Source: Ruminococcus sp. UBA7013 (GTDB lineage: Bacteria > Bacillota > Clostridia > Oscillospirales > Ruminococcaceae). Taken from it: DNA of 17,482 bases. Positions 7,301-14,930 of the stretch are shown here, one piece after another. The notes beneath the pieces were generated by a model, which was not told the DNA's origin, ran no database searches, and was given only the letters and a program-made list of their open reading frames with translations. Location: positions 1-17,482 of the forward strand of contig DJXD01000031.1 of NCBI GenBank assembly GCA_002449585.1, written 5' to 3'. Made by a program: the position numbers and the translations under genes. Within the stretch, counting starts at the first letter, position 1; every line of letters begins with the position of its first letter.

Positions 7301-8551
7301 TTGAATTTTTTGATTAATCTCATTGCAATCCCTCTCGGATTTATCATGAAGCTGATTTATGGCCTTGTAAAAAATTACGGTATCGCCATCATACTGTTTA
7401 CATTTGTGACCAGAATGATCCTGTTCCCGGTCTCTTACAATCAGCAGAAAAGTGCGGCCAGAATGCAGCTGTTGAATCCGAAATTGAAAAAATTGCAGGA
7501 AAAATATAAAGATCCGCAGGAGCTGCAAATGGCGCAGTTTCAGCTTTATCAGGATGAAAATATTAATCCATATTCTTCCTGTCTGACTTCTTTCATTCCC
7601 CTAATTCTTCTCTGGGGTGTGCTTGCCGTTGTCTACAAACCCATGACTTATATCTTGAATTATGATGCGAAAACCATCGCAGAAGCGAAAGCAATCGTGA
7701 TTTCGATCGATGAAGATCCTGAAAGAGCGGAGGAAGTCATCAAGAAAAACAGCATGAGAGAAGAATTAATTATCATGGAGAAAATGCTCCGGAATCCGTC
7801 CGGTTTTTCGGCTGTTGTGGATGACGGAAAAATCACACTTGTCAATGCAGATTCTGAAACATTTCAGAGTTTACAGAAAATTGATCCGACATTTCAGACA
7901 GAAGTCACAGAATTCGCCAAAACTTTCACACTGGGGAATGTAAATCTGAGTGAAACGCCCAGCACAAAGCCATCTGAAAATTCCAGTGTATTTCTGTTTC
8001 TGATCCCGTTTCTTTCCGGATTGGCACAGCTTGCGCTGACGGTTTACGGTCAGCAGATGCAGAAAAAACGGAATCCAGATATGCCGAATATGGGCAGCAT
8101 GAATTTAATGCTGTATACCATGCCATTATTTTCGATCTGGCTGGCATTTACTGTTCCGGCTGGTGTGGGATTTTATTGGCTGTGTTCATCGTTATTTTCC
8201 TTTCTGCAAAGCATGTTTTTATACTGGTGGTTTAATGACGAGCGTATCGAAAAGATTGGAGAAGCAGAGCGAGAAAAGGCAAAACATGCAAAACGCCGTC
8301 CCTCTATGATGCAAAAGCTGATGGAACAGCAGGAAGAAATGCTCCGCCAGCAGGAACAAGGAGCTAGCTCACGTCCATCGAACCGGGTTACATATTCTGA
8401 TGGAGAACCACGCATTTCCCGTGCAGAACGTGAAGAATATAACAGCGCAGTGATCCGGGAGGCTCGGAGACGAATTGCCGAAAAATATGGCGATACAGAT
8501 GCATTACAGGAAACGGAACGCCAGACAGCGAAAAAGAAAAATAAAAAATAA
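7301..8551 (+). CDS. yidC: Membrane protein insertase YidC (SpoIIIJ/Oxa1 family)
   Basis: A 416-aa polytopic insertase that acts alone or with SecYEG. The first membrane segment starts at the N-terminus with no lipoprotein signal. The functionally important arginine of the hydrophilic groove is R38 in FTFVTRMILFP. Further hydrophobic segments occur around residues 105-120, 228-250 and 270-310, including PAGVGFYWLCSSLFSFLQ. A hydrophilic insert of about 80 residues (about 125-220) follows the second hydrophobic region and is longer than in Bacillus SpoIIIJ. The C-terminal 100 residues are charged and end in a lysine-rich tail suited to ribosome contact. The start is TTG at 7301, with GAGGT (7288-7292) 8 nt upstream. 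It lies between yidD and jag. Confidence 0.95.
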   Translation: MNFLINLIAIPLGFIMKLIYGLVKNYGIAIILFTFVTRMILFPVSYNQQKSAARMQLLNPKLKKLQEKYKDPQELQMAQFQLYQDENINPYSSCLTSFIPLILLWGVLAVVYKPMTYILNYDAKTIAEAKAIVISIDEDPERAEEVIKKNSMREELIIMEKMLRNPSGFSAVVDDGKITLVNADSETFQSLQKIDPTFQTEVTEFAKTFTLGNVNLSETPSTKPSENSSVFLFLIPFLSGLAQLALTVYGQQMQKKRNPDMPNMGSMNLMLYTMPLFSIWLAFTVPAGVGFYWLCSSLFSFLQSMFLYWWFNDERIEKIGEAEREKAKHAKRRPSMMQKLMEQQEEMLRQQEQGASSRPSNRVTYSDGEPRISRAEREEYNSAVIREARRRIAEKYGDTDALQETERQTAKKKNKK

Positions 8552-8574
8552 TCCCTATAAAAGGAGGTTTTAGT

Positions 8575-9690
8575 ATGGAACAGAAATTTACTGCTAAAAC
8601 TGTAGAAGATGCCAAAGCATTGGCCGCACGTACATTCGGCGTTGCTGAGAGTGAATTAGAATTTCAGATATTGGAAGAATCAAAAAAAGGCTTTCTTGGC
8701 TTAGGTTCAAAAGATGCTGTTATATTGGCGATTCTTCCGGAAGAACAGCCTGTTCCGGATGCGCCTGTCGAAACATCTGCACCCGAAACCGTTTCTTTTG
8801 AGGAAGAACTTCCTGAACAGCCTTCTATTGTAGCTGATTTTACAGAAGCATCCGCATCAGAAGCGAATCAGCCGGAAGAAATCATTGATCCTGAACCTGT
8901 AGCTGATCCGCCGGAAGAAATCATTGATCCTGAACCTGTAGCTGATCCGCCCGAAGAAATCGCCGATCCTGCTGAAAAATCTGCTGTTCCTCATGATGAA
9001 GAACTTGTTTCTGGTGAGCCTTCTCCCGAAGCCCTCGCTAAAATCGAAAAAGCAAAGAATTATTTGCTCAATGTTCTCGGTGCAATGGGTGTGCAGGCAG
9101 AATTAGAAGTTTCCGCTGGAAGCGAAAGCGCAGTGATTAATATTCACTCCCATTCCAGTGGTACGATCATCGGAAAACGGGGCGAAACACTGGATGCTCT
9201 GCAATATCTGATTTTCATGATTGCCAACCGGGGCGAAAAAGATTACTACAGAATTATCCTCAATAGTGCTGATTATCGTGAACGCCGCCGCAAGACATTG
9301 GAAGAGCTTGCCGCTAAAATCGCCCGTAATGTTCTCAAAACAGGCCGCTCTACTACGTTAGAGCCTATGAATCCTTATGAACGCCGGATCATTCATTCTG
9401 CTGTATCTGAAATCGAAGGCGTGAATTCTAAGAGCATCGGAGAAGAGCCACATCGGAAAGTTGTGATCTCTTCTGTCAATAGACCCCCAAAATTCAATAA
9501 TAAATCGCATAAACCCTCAGGACGCTCCGGAAGACGTGACGGCGGCCGTCCTCCACGCCGGAAGAATCAGGATGTTTCTGCTTCCCGGATTTCTATGGAT
9601 TCTATGAAAACCAGTTTCGAGAAAGATTATAAACGCCCTAAGCCGGAAGATGATATTAATGCCGGCCTGTATGGAAAAATTGAAATCTGA
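8575..9690 (+). CDS. jag: RNA-binding protein Jag/KhpB (Jag_N, KH and R3H domains)
   Basis: A 371-aa three-domain protein. The Jag_N domain (about 1-52) ends in KKGFLGLGSKDAVI. A long acidic, proline-rich linker (about 55-150) follows, then a KH domain with GTIIGKRG at 196-203 and an R3H domain with R270 and H274 in ERRIIH. The basic tail is rich in glycine, arginine and lysine. The family binds RNA and influences cell division and elongation in Gram-positive bacteria, and its gene is nearly always next to yidC. AAGGAGG (8561-8567) lies 7 nt before the ATG. The linker holds a perfect 13-aa duplication (PEEIIDPEPVADP, residues 100-125) plus a decayed third copy. A strong terminator follows. 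Confidence 0.95.
   Translation: MEQKFTAKTVEDAKALAARTFGVAESELEFQILEESKKGFLGLGSKDAVILAILPEEQPVPDAPVETSAPETVSFEEELPEQPSIVADFTEASASEANQPEEIIDPEPVADPPEEIIDPEPVADPPEEIADPAEKSAVPHDEELVSGEPSPEALAKIEKAKNYLLNVLGAMGVQAELEVSAGSESAVINIHSHSSGTIIGKRGETLDALQYLIFMIANRGEKDYYRIILNSADYRERRRKTLEELAAKIARNVLKTGRSTTLEPMNPYERRIIHSAVSEIEGVNSKSIGEEPHRKVVISSVNRPPKFNNKSHKPSGRSGRRDGGRPPRRKNQDVSASRISMDSMKTSFEKDYKRPKPEDDINAGLYGKIEI
8872..8949 (+). repeat. 39-bp in-frame tandem duplication in jag
   Basis: Two identical 39-bp units (8872-8910 and 8911-8949) encode the acidic PEEIIDPEPVADP segment. A degenerate third unit begins at 8950. The copies change linker length but not the frame. Confidence 0.95.
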
Positions 9691-9692
9691 TC

Positions 9693-9723
9693 AAAAAAGG
9701 CCGGACAGAAGTCCGGCCTTTTT
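9693..9723 (+). terminator. Intrinsic terminator after jag
   Basis: GGCCGGAC (9699-9706), loop AGAA, GTCCGGCC (9711-9718), with A residues before and five T residues after. It closes the rnpA-jag operon. Confidence 0.95.
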
Positions 9724-9730
9724 CAGATGC

Positions 9731-9759
9731 TTGACAAATCATAGAAATTATGATACAAT
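9731..9759 (+). promoter_or_regulatory. Promoter of mnmE
   Basis: TTGACA (9731-9736), a 17-bp spacer and TACAAT (9754-9759), directly after the jag terminator. Transcription would start about 20 nt before the mnmE ATG. Confidence 0.9.
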
Positions 9760-9788
9760 AAGCTGAAAAAGGAGCGTGATTTATATCT

Positions 9789-11153
9789 ATGCTGAATGAT
9801 ACAATTGCTGCAATCGCAACGCCTGCGGGAACAGGGGGCGTGGCTGTGATCCGTCTGTCAGGCTCTCAGGCGATTGCAAGAGCCGCTGAAGTATTCCAGC
9901 CGATCCGAGGGGCATCCCCTGTGGATATGGCTGGCTATACGTGTTCTTATGGGTATTTTATGGATCATGATCAGATTCTGGATGATGTGATCTTGACCAT
10001 TTTCCGTGCGCCTCATAGCTATACCGGGGAGGATGTCGCAGAAATCTCCTGTCATGGGGGCAGATTTCTGGCTCAAAAAATTCTCCGCTCTGTCTTATGT
10101 GAGAAAATCCGCCCGGCAGAGCCTGGAGAATTTACCAGAAGAGCCTTTCTCAATGGCAAGCTCTCGCTGACACAGGCCGAGGCCGTGGCGGATCTGATCT
10201 CTGCATCCGGAGAAAATGCCCTGAAATATGCCCGTACTCTCCGGGATGGCGCAACATTCCGCCGGATTTCGGCATTTTCTCAGAAGCTTTTAGAAATTCT
10301 TTCAGATCTTGCAGTATGGGCGGATTATCCGGATGAGGATCTTCCAGCGGTGGAATCGACTGTTCTTTCTGAAAAATTGCATACGCTTCTGAAAGAGATG
10401 CAATCTCTGCTTGCGACTTATGATTATGGGCGTATTCTTCGGGAAGGCCTGCATACGGTGATTGTCGGAAAGCCGAATGTTGGGAAATCGACGTTATTCA
10501 ATGCGCTCAGCGGCTATGAGCGGAGTATTGTGACGGATATCGCCGGGACAACAAGAGATGTCATTGAGGAGCAAATCCGCCTTGGAGATGTGATGCTCCG
10601 GCTTTCTGATACCGCCGGGGTGCATGGCACAGATGATAAAATAGAACAAATTGGCGTAGAAAGAAGTATTGCCAGCCTGTCACAAGCAGATCTGATTCTT
10701 GCTGTTTTCGATCTGAGTGCCCCTTTTACAGAAGAGGATCACACATTGCTGGAGAAGCTTCCGCCAGAAAAGACAATTTTAGTCTATAACAAATCTGATC
10801 AATCACAAGAAGTATTCCGGGAACTGCCGTTTCAGCCAGTGGATATGATAGAGATTTCTGCGAAACATGGGAAGAATCTACCTGCGCTTGAAAAGGCAGT
10901 AGAAGCCTTTGCGGCTCGTCATGCATCTCCGGCGGAGGATGGCATGATTGCGAATGAACGCCAAAGAATCTGTTTAGAACAGGCTGTTTCCGGCGTTGCG
11001 GAAGCCATACAAGCCCTTGATCAGGGTTTTGCTTATGATGCTGTGACGGTGAGCCTTGATGCGGCCGCTGATGCGCTTTTACAGCTGACGGGGGAACGTG
11101 TGACAGATAAAGTAGTGGATACTGTATTCTCTCGATTCTGTGTAGGAAAGTAA
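9789..11153 (+). CDS. mnmE: tRNA uridine-5-carboxymethylaminomethyl(34) GTPase MnmE
   Basis: MnmE works with MnmG to modify uridine 34 of certain tRNAs. The 454-aa protein starts with the tetrahydrofolate-binding domain (MLNDTIAAIATPAGTGGVAV). It contains an inserted Ras-like G domain with GKPNVGKS at 227-234, TTRD, DTAG and NKSD, and ends in the catalytic C-terminal motif FCVGK (usually FCIGK), whose cysteine is C451. The ATG at 9789 matches the family N-terminus, although GGAG (9771-9774) is 14 nt away and no other in-frame start exists before a stop codon. It has its own promoter. In many Firmicutes mnmG follows directly; here 1.2 kb of repeats separates the two partners. Confidence 0.97.
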   Translation: MLNDTIAAIATPAGTGGVAVIRLSGSQAIARAAEVFQPIRGASPVDMAGYTCSYGYFMDHDQILDDVILTIFRAPHSYTGEDVAEISCHGGRFLAQKILRSVLCEKIRPAEPGEFTRRAFLNGKLSLTQAEAVADLISASGENALKYARTLRDGATFRRISAFSQKLLEILSDLAVWADYPDEDLPAVESTVLSEKLHTLLKEMQSLLATYDYGRILREGLHTVIVGKPNVGKSTLFNALSGYERSIVTDIAGTTRDVIEEQIRLGDVMLRLSDTAGVHGTDDKIEQIGVERSIASLSQADLILAVFDLSAPFTEEDHTLLEKLPPEKTILVYNKSDQSQEVFRELPFQPVDMIEISAKHGKNLPALEKAVEAFAARHASPAEDGMIANERQRICLEQAVSGVAEAIQALDQGFAYDAVTVSLDAAADALLQLTGERVTDKVVDTVFSRFCVGK

Positions 11154-11303
11154 ACGTTTTCGATATTTTGTACAAAATGCACAAAGCATGATTTTAGATA
11201 AAATATGATTCAGGAATGCATCCATCCTCTTGAAAACGGATCATGAAAAAAATGCACTAATTGTATTCTGATCAAGGATACAAATGATACAAAAACAGTA
11301 TCC

Positions 11304-11733
11304 GAGTAGACAAAAGGTTAATTGTTAACTGAATTAATAAATTAAATTTGGGTGTTTTTTACGATCCTGATACTGGAAAATATGACGATAACTGGCAAAA
11401 ATCAGTTCAAAATGATACAAAAAAATCATGCGAGTAGACAAAAGGTTAATTGTTAACTGAATTAATAAATTAAATTTGGGAGCTTTTTGTGATCCTGATG
11501 CTGGAAAACATGACAGCAGCTGACAGAAATCAGCTCAAAATGATACAAAAAAATCATGCGAGTAGACAAAAGGTTAATTGTTAACTGAATTAACAAATCA
11601 AATCAAGGGACTTTTTGTGATCCTGATGCTGGAAAACATGACAATAGCTGACAGAAATCGGCTCAAAATGATACAAAAAAATCATGCGAGTAGACAAAAG
11701 GTTAATTGTTAACTGAATTAACAAATCAAATCA
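11304..11733. repeat. 128-bp tandem repeats (family A)
   Basis: Units start at 11304, 11432 and 11560; a fourth partial unit runs 11688-11733. Each opens with GAGTAGACAAAAGG followed by the inverted repeat GTTAA-TTG-TTAAC. Later in each unit is a small stem-loop (AACTGG/TCAGTT at 11390, AGCTGA/TCAGCT at 11518, AGCTGA/TCGGCT at 11646) and then ATGATACAAAA. Copies differ at scattered positions, but spacing is exactly 128 bp. Confidence 0.93.
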
Positions 11734-11784
11734 TGGCTTTTTTCCTGATTTTGATACTGAAAATCAGCCAGATTTATCCCGAAA

Positions 11785-12310
11785 TGCACTAATTGTATTC
11801 TAATGGAGAAGACAATAGTTCAGTATGCATCAATTGTATTCTGATGGAGAAGACAATAGTTCAGTATGCATCAATTGTATTCTGATGGAGAAGACAATAG
11901 TTCAGTATGCACTAATTGTATTCTGATGAGTGGACAATAGTTCAGTATGCACTAATTGTATTCTGATGAGTGGACAATAGTTCAGTATGCATCAATTGTA
12001 TTCTGATGAGTGGACAATAGTTCAGTATGCATCAATTGTATTCTGATGGAGAAGACAATAGTTCAGTATGCACTAATTGTATTCTGATGGAGAAGACAAT
12101 AGTTCAGTATGCATTAATTGTATTCTGATGAGTGGACAATAGTTCAGTATGCATTAATTGTATTCTGATGAGTGGACAATAGTTCAGTATGCATCAATTG
12201 TATTCTGATGGAGAAGACAATAGTTCAGTATGCACTAATTGTATTCTGATGAGTGGACAATAGTTCAGTATGCATTAATTGTATTCTGACGAGTAGACAA
12301 TAAGTCAGTT
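11785..12310. repeat. Thirteen 40/41-bp tandem repeats (family B)
   Basis: Units start at 11785, 11826, 11867, 11908, 11948, 11988, 12028, 12069, 12110, 12150, 12190, 12231 and 12271. Each has a head TGCA(CT/TC/TT)AATTGTATTCTGAT, a variable core (GGAGAA in 41-bp units, GAGTG in 40-bp units) and the constant tail GACAATAGTTCAGTA. Five-base arms ATTGT and ACAAT flank the variable core. There are no spacers of independent sequence, so it is not a CRISPR array. The last unit is altered (GACAATAAGTCAGT) where it meets the mnmG leader. Confidence 0.95.
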
Positions 12311-12322
12311 GAAAATTTGAAT
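12294..12322 (+). promoter_or_regulatory. Weak candidate promoter for mnmG
   Basis: TAGACA (12294-12299), a 17-bp spacer and TTGAAT (12317-12322) at the end of the last repeat unit. The match is poor in the -10 hexamer. mnmG may instead be read from mnmE. Confidence 0.25.
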
Positions 12323-12337
12323 TAAGGAAGTATGTTT

Positions 12338-14212
12338 ATGAATCAAAATTATGAAATGGGTGTGTTTGATGTCATTGTCATTGGCGCAGGTCATGCCGGT
12401 GTAGAAGCCGGACTTGCTTCGGCTCGACTGGGATGTGAAACGCTTCTTATGACAATCTCTTTGGATCAGATTGCAAATATGCCTTGCAATCCATCCATTG
12501 GCGGAACAGCAAAAGGGCATCTTGTCAGAGAGATTGATGCTTTAGGCGGTGAGATGGGCAAGGCCGCTGATGCTTGTTTCCTCCAGAGCAGAATGCTCAA
12601 CCGTGGAAAAGGTGCGGCTGTGCATAGTCTTCGAGTACAGGCCGATCGTGTCAAATATCATGAATATATGAAACATGTCTGTGAACAGCAGGAGCATTTA
12701 TATATCAAGCAGGGGGAAGCCGCTGAAATTATGATAGAAGAGCAAAAGGCGGTCGGCGTGATCACTCGGCTGGGAGCGGTTTATCATGCAAAAGCAGTGA
12801 TCATTGCAACAGGAACATATCTGAAGGGAAAAATTCATATTGGACAGGTTTCTTTCGAGAGTGGCCCGGATGCCGCACTTCCGGCCAATGCGCTTGCTGA
12901 AAGTCTCCGGAATGTCCTGCCCTTACGGAGATTCAAGACCGGAACGCCCTGCCGTGTGCATAAAAGAAGCATTGATTTTGAAAGGCTCGAACGGCAAGAC
13001 GGTGATCCGGAAATTACGCCTTTTTCATTTGAAAATACAAATGCTGTCATGCAAAATCAAGTGAGCTGTTATATTAGTTATACAAATCAGAAAACACATG
13101 ATATTATTCGGGCGAATCTGCACAGATCTCCCCTGTATGCCGGAAAGATCGAGGGTGTAGGCCCTAGATATTGCCCATCGATTGAAGATAAAGTTGTCCG
13201 ATTTGCGGATAAAGATCGGCATCAATTATTTATTGAACCCATGGGGCTGACGACGGAGGAATATTATTTACAAGGGATGTCATCCTCATTGCCGGAAGAT
13301 GTACAGCTTGCCTTTCTTCGGACGATCAAGGGGCTGGAACATGTGGAAATTCTGCGCCCGGCATATGCAATCGAGTATGATTGCATTGATCCCACAGCTT
13401 TGAAATCGACATTAGAAACAAAAGCAATATCGGGATTATTTGGAGCAGGGCAATTCAACGGCAGTTCAGGCTATGAAGAAGCGGCCGCACAGGGATTAAT
13501 TGCAGGAATAAATGCTGCTCTTCTGGTGCAGGGAAAAGAGCCTTTGACTTTGGAAAGATCGGGATCTTATATCGGAACTTTGATTGATGATCTTGTGTGC
13601 AAAGGGTGTAGCGATCCATATAGAATGATGACCTCCCGGAGTGAATATAGATTAATTCTCAGGCAGGATAATGCAGATTTTCGAATGATGCCGATCGGCT
13701 ATAAAATCGGACTACTTTCGAAGAAACGCTATGAACAGATGCTTGAAAAATATGCATTAGTGGATGCAGAAGTCAAGAGGATCAAAACCACAAATCTTGC
13801 GCCGGGAGAAGAGATCAATACTTTTTTGGAAGAAAATGGGACATCGGCATTAAAAACAGGATGCAAAGCGGCTGATCTGATCCGGCGGCCGCAGCTAGGG
13901 TATGAAGCTATTGCGCCCTTTGATCCGGAACGGCCGGCACTTCCGGCGGATGTTCGGGAGCAGGTAGAAATCCAGATCAAATATGAAGGCTATATTTCCC
14001 GGCAATATGATCTGATCGAAAAATCGCATCATTTAGAGCAAAAGAAGCTTCCTGCGGATATTGATTATCATGAAATCCGTGGTTTGCGGCTGGAAGCGAT
14101 TGAGAAGCTGACAAAGATCCGTCCGGATCATATTGGTCAAGCTTCCAGAATTTCGGGGGTATCTCCGGCGGATATTTCTGTTTTGCTGATCTGGCTGGCA
14201 CAGAAAAATTAA
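12338..14212 (+). CDS. mnmG: tRNA uridine-5-carboxymethylaminomethyl(34) synthesis enzyme MnmG
   Basis: The FAD-dependent partner of MnmE in wobble-uridine modification (older name gidA). The 624-aa protein has the dinucleotide-binding motif GAGHAG at residues 16-21. Family motifs follow: NPSIGGTAKGHLVREIDALGG, then FKTGTPCRVH, PRYCPSIEDKVVRF and FGAGQFNGSSGYEEAAAQGL. It ends in the helical MnmE-contact region (RISGVSPADISVLLIWL). Two ATG codons are possible: 12332 lies 1 nt after AAGGAAG (12324-12330), whereas 12338 has a 7-nt gap and is preferred. A perfect parS site begins 3 nt after its stop codon. Confidence 0.96.
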   Translation: MNQNYEMGVFDVIVIGAGHAGVEAGLASARLGCETLLMTISLDQIANMPCNPSIGGTAKGHLVREIDALGGEMGKAADACFLQSRMLNRGKGAAVHSLRVQADRVKYHEYMKHVCEQQEHLYIKQGEAAEIMIEEQKAVGVITRLGAVYHAKAVIIATGTYLKGKIHIGQVSFESGPDAALPANALAESLRNVLPLRRFKTGTPCRVHKRSIDFERLERQDGDPEITPFSFENTNAVMQNQVSCYISYTNQKTHDIIRANLHRSPLYAGKIEGVGPRYCPSIEDKVVRFADKDRHQLFIEPMGLTTEEYYLQGMSSSLPEDVQLAFLRTIKGLEHVEILRPAYAIEYDCIDPTALKSTLETKAISGLFGAGQFNGSSGYEEAAAQGLIAGINAALLVQGKEPLTLERSGSYIGTLIDDLVCKGCSDPYRMMTSRSEYRLILRQDNADFRMMPIGYKIGLLSKKRYEQMLEKYALVDAEVKRIKTTNLAPGEEINTFLEENGTSALKTGCKAADLIRRPQLGYEAIAPFDPERPALPADVREQVEIQIKYEGYISRQYDLIEKSHHLEQKKLPADIDYHEIRGLRLEAIEKLTKIRPDHIGQASRISGVSPADISVLLIWLAQKN

Positions 14213-14215
14213 AAA

Positions 14216-14231
14216 TGTTCCACGTGGAACA
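14216..14231. other. parS site 1 (after mnmG)
   Basis: TGTTCCACGTGGAACA, a perfect palindrome fitting the ParB-site consensus TGTTNCACGTGNAACA. With flanking A and T residues the palindrome extends over 14211-14236, so in RNA it would also form a terminator-like hairpin. Confidence 0.93.
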
Positions 14232-14251
14232 TTTTTGAAAGAGGAACATTT

Positions 14252-14608
14252 ATGAATTGGGAGCTTTATCATCAGTTGAAAGAAGAGAGATATGAAAGAT
14301 TTTTGCATACTCTGGATGAAATGGGGCTATTTCTTCTGAAATCTTCTGACGATGAAATTTTATACAAGATATTTGAAGAATTCGCCATTGACTTTGGCAA
14401 TCTGCACAGGAGCAATCTGGAAATTCTTTTTGATGCTGACTATATTGATAAAATAATCATGAATAAATGCCAGAAATTATATCATTTATATTATGCTATA
14501 GAATTTGAAACGCCAGAATTATTCAATCTTAAGGCAGTAAGATCATCAGAAAAATGGTATGAAATCATGAGTTTATCTGATGAAATCAAGAAATTATTAT
14601 ACTGGTAA
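14252..14608 (+). CDS. Uncharacterised 118-aa protein, copy 1
   Basis: I do not recognise a family. The protein starts MNWELYHQLKEERYERF and is rich in acidic residues, leucine, isoleucine and aromatic residues. It has no signal peptide, no membrane segment and no cysteine cluster, and looks like a small soluble helical protein. It is more A+T-rich than mnmG and rsmG, which hints at horizontal origin. AGAGGA lies 6 nt before the ATG. It sits inside the mnmG-rsmG cluster with a parS site on each side. A near-identical, N-terminally shortened second copy follows directly. Small acidic proteins of this type can be immunity or antitoxin proteins, but nothing in the sequence demonstrates that. Confidence 0.75.
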   Translation: MNWELYHQLKEERYERFLHTLDEMGLFLLKSSDDEILYKIFEEFAIDFGNLHRSNLEILFDADYIDKIIMNKCQKLYHLYYAIEFETPELFNLKAVRSSEKWYEIMSLSDEIKKLLYW

Positions 14609-14611
14609 AAA

Positions 14612-14627
14612 TGTTCCACGTGGAACA
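14612..14627. other. parS site 2
   Basis: TGTTCCACGTGGAACA, starting 3 nt after the stop of the first small gene. Its right arm GTGGAACATTT also takes the place of the ribosome binding site of the next gene. Confidence 0.93.
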
Positions 14628-14630
14628 TTT

Positions 14631-14894
14631 ATGAACGATGAAATTTTATACAAGATATTTGAAGAATTCGCCATTGACTTTGGCAATCTGCACAGGAGCA
14701 ATCTGGAAATTCTTTTTGATGCTGGCTATATTGATAAAATAATCATGAATAAATGCCAGAAATTATATCATTTATATTATGCTATAGAATTTGAAACGCC
14801 AGAATTATTCAATCTTAAGGCAGTAAGATCATCAGAAAAATGGTATGAAATCATGAGTTTATCTGATGAAATCAAGAAATTATTATACTGGTAA
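14631..14894 (+). CDS. Uncharacterised 87-aa protein, truncated copy 2
   Basis: This is the second product of the 286-bp duplication. After M-N it continues directly with DEILYKIFEEFAIDFGNLH, so residues corresponding to about 3-33 of copy 1 are missing while the frame is kept. One residue differs (glycine for aspartate in the DAGYIDK segment). The context of its start, GTGGAACATTTATGAA, matches that of copy 1, GAGGAACATTTATGAA, at 15 of 16 positions. Here the GTGGA comes from parS. An alternative start at 14580 is in frame through the parS site (adding a segment with NVPRGTF) but has no ribosome binding site. It may be a functional short variant or a decaying duplicate. Confidence 0.6.
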   Translation: MNDEILYKIFEEFAIDFGNLHRSNLEILFDAGYIDKIIMNKCQKLYHLYYAIEFETPELFNLKAVRSSEKWYEIMSLSDEIKKLLYW

Positions 14895-14897
14895 AAA

Positions 14898-14913
14898 TGT
14901 TCCACGTGGAACA
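14898..14913. other. parS site 3
   Basis: TGTTCCACGTGGAACA, duplicated together with the gene before it; 286 bp from parS site 2. Confidence 0.93.
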
Positions 14914-14930
14914 TTTCAGGAGGAAAATAT

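Larger units (their letters stand above)
11154..12337. other. mnmE-mnmG intergenic region filled with tandem repeats
   Basis: No credible reading frame on either strand. It begins with the palindrome ATTTTGTACAAAAT (11165-11178). A single copy of the 40/41-bp repeat head (TGCACTAATTGTATTCTGAT, 11253-11272) comes next, then the 128-bp repeats (11304-11733), the 40/41-bp array (11785-12310) and the mnmG ribosome binding site. No clear terminator for mnmE was found, so read-through transcripts into mnmG would carry the repeats. Confidence 0.9.
14349..14916. repeat. 286-bp tandem duplication including a parS site
   Basis: Segments 14349-14630 and 14635-14916 are offset by 286 bp and differ at one position noticed: GAC in copy 1 and GGC in copy 2 (D to G), in the codon after GATGCT. 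Each copy contains the last 87 codons of the small gene plus the following parS site. Confidence 0.95.

Noticed and set aside
12251..12260. DnaA boxes within the 40-bp repeats (TTGTCCACT on the minus strand)
   Set aside because: Two mismatches from TTATCCACA, and the segment is replaced by GGAGAAG in the 41-bp units, so it is not conserved as a box.
11785..12310. CRISPR array
   Set aside because: Units are contiguous 40/41-bp tandem repeats with no unique spacers, and no cas gene is near.
13994..14007. Noc-type site ATTTCCCGGCAATA in mnmG
   Set aside because: It matches only 11 of 14 positions of ATTTCCCGGGAAAT and is not palindromic; no CCCGGG core was found anywhere in the window.
14580..14630. 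Upstream start for the truncated small protein reading through parS
   Set aside because: In frame, but the ATG at 14580 lies inside the preceding gene without a ribosome binding site; the ATG at 14631 reproduces the start context of copy 1.
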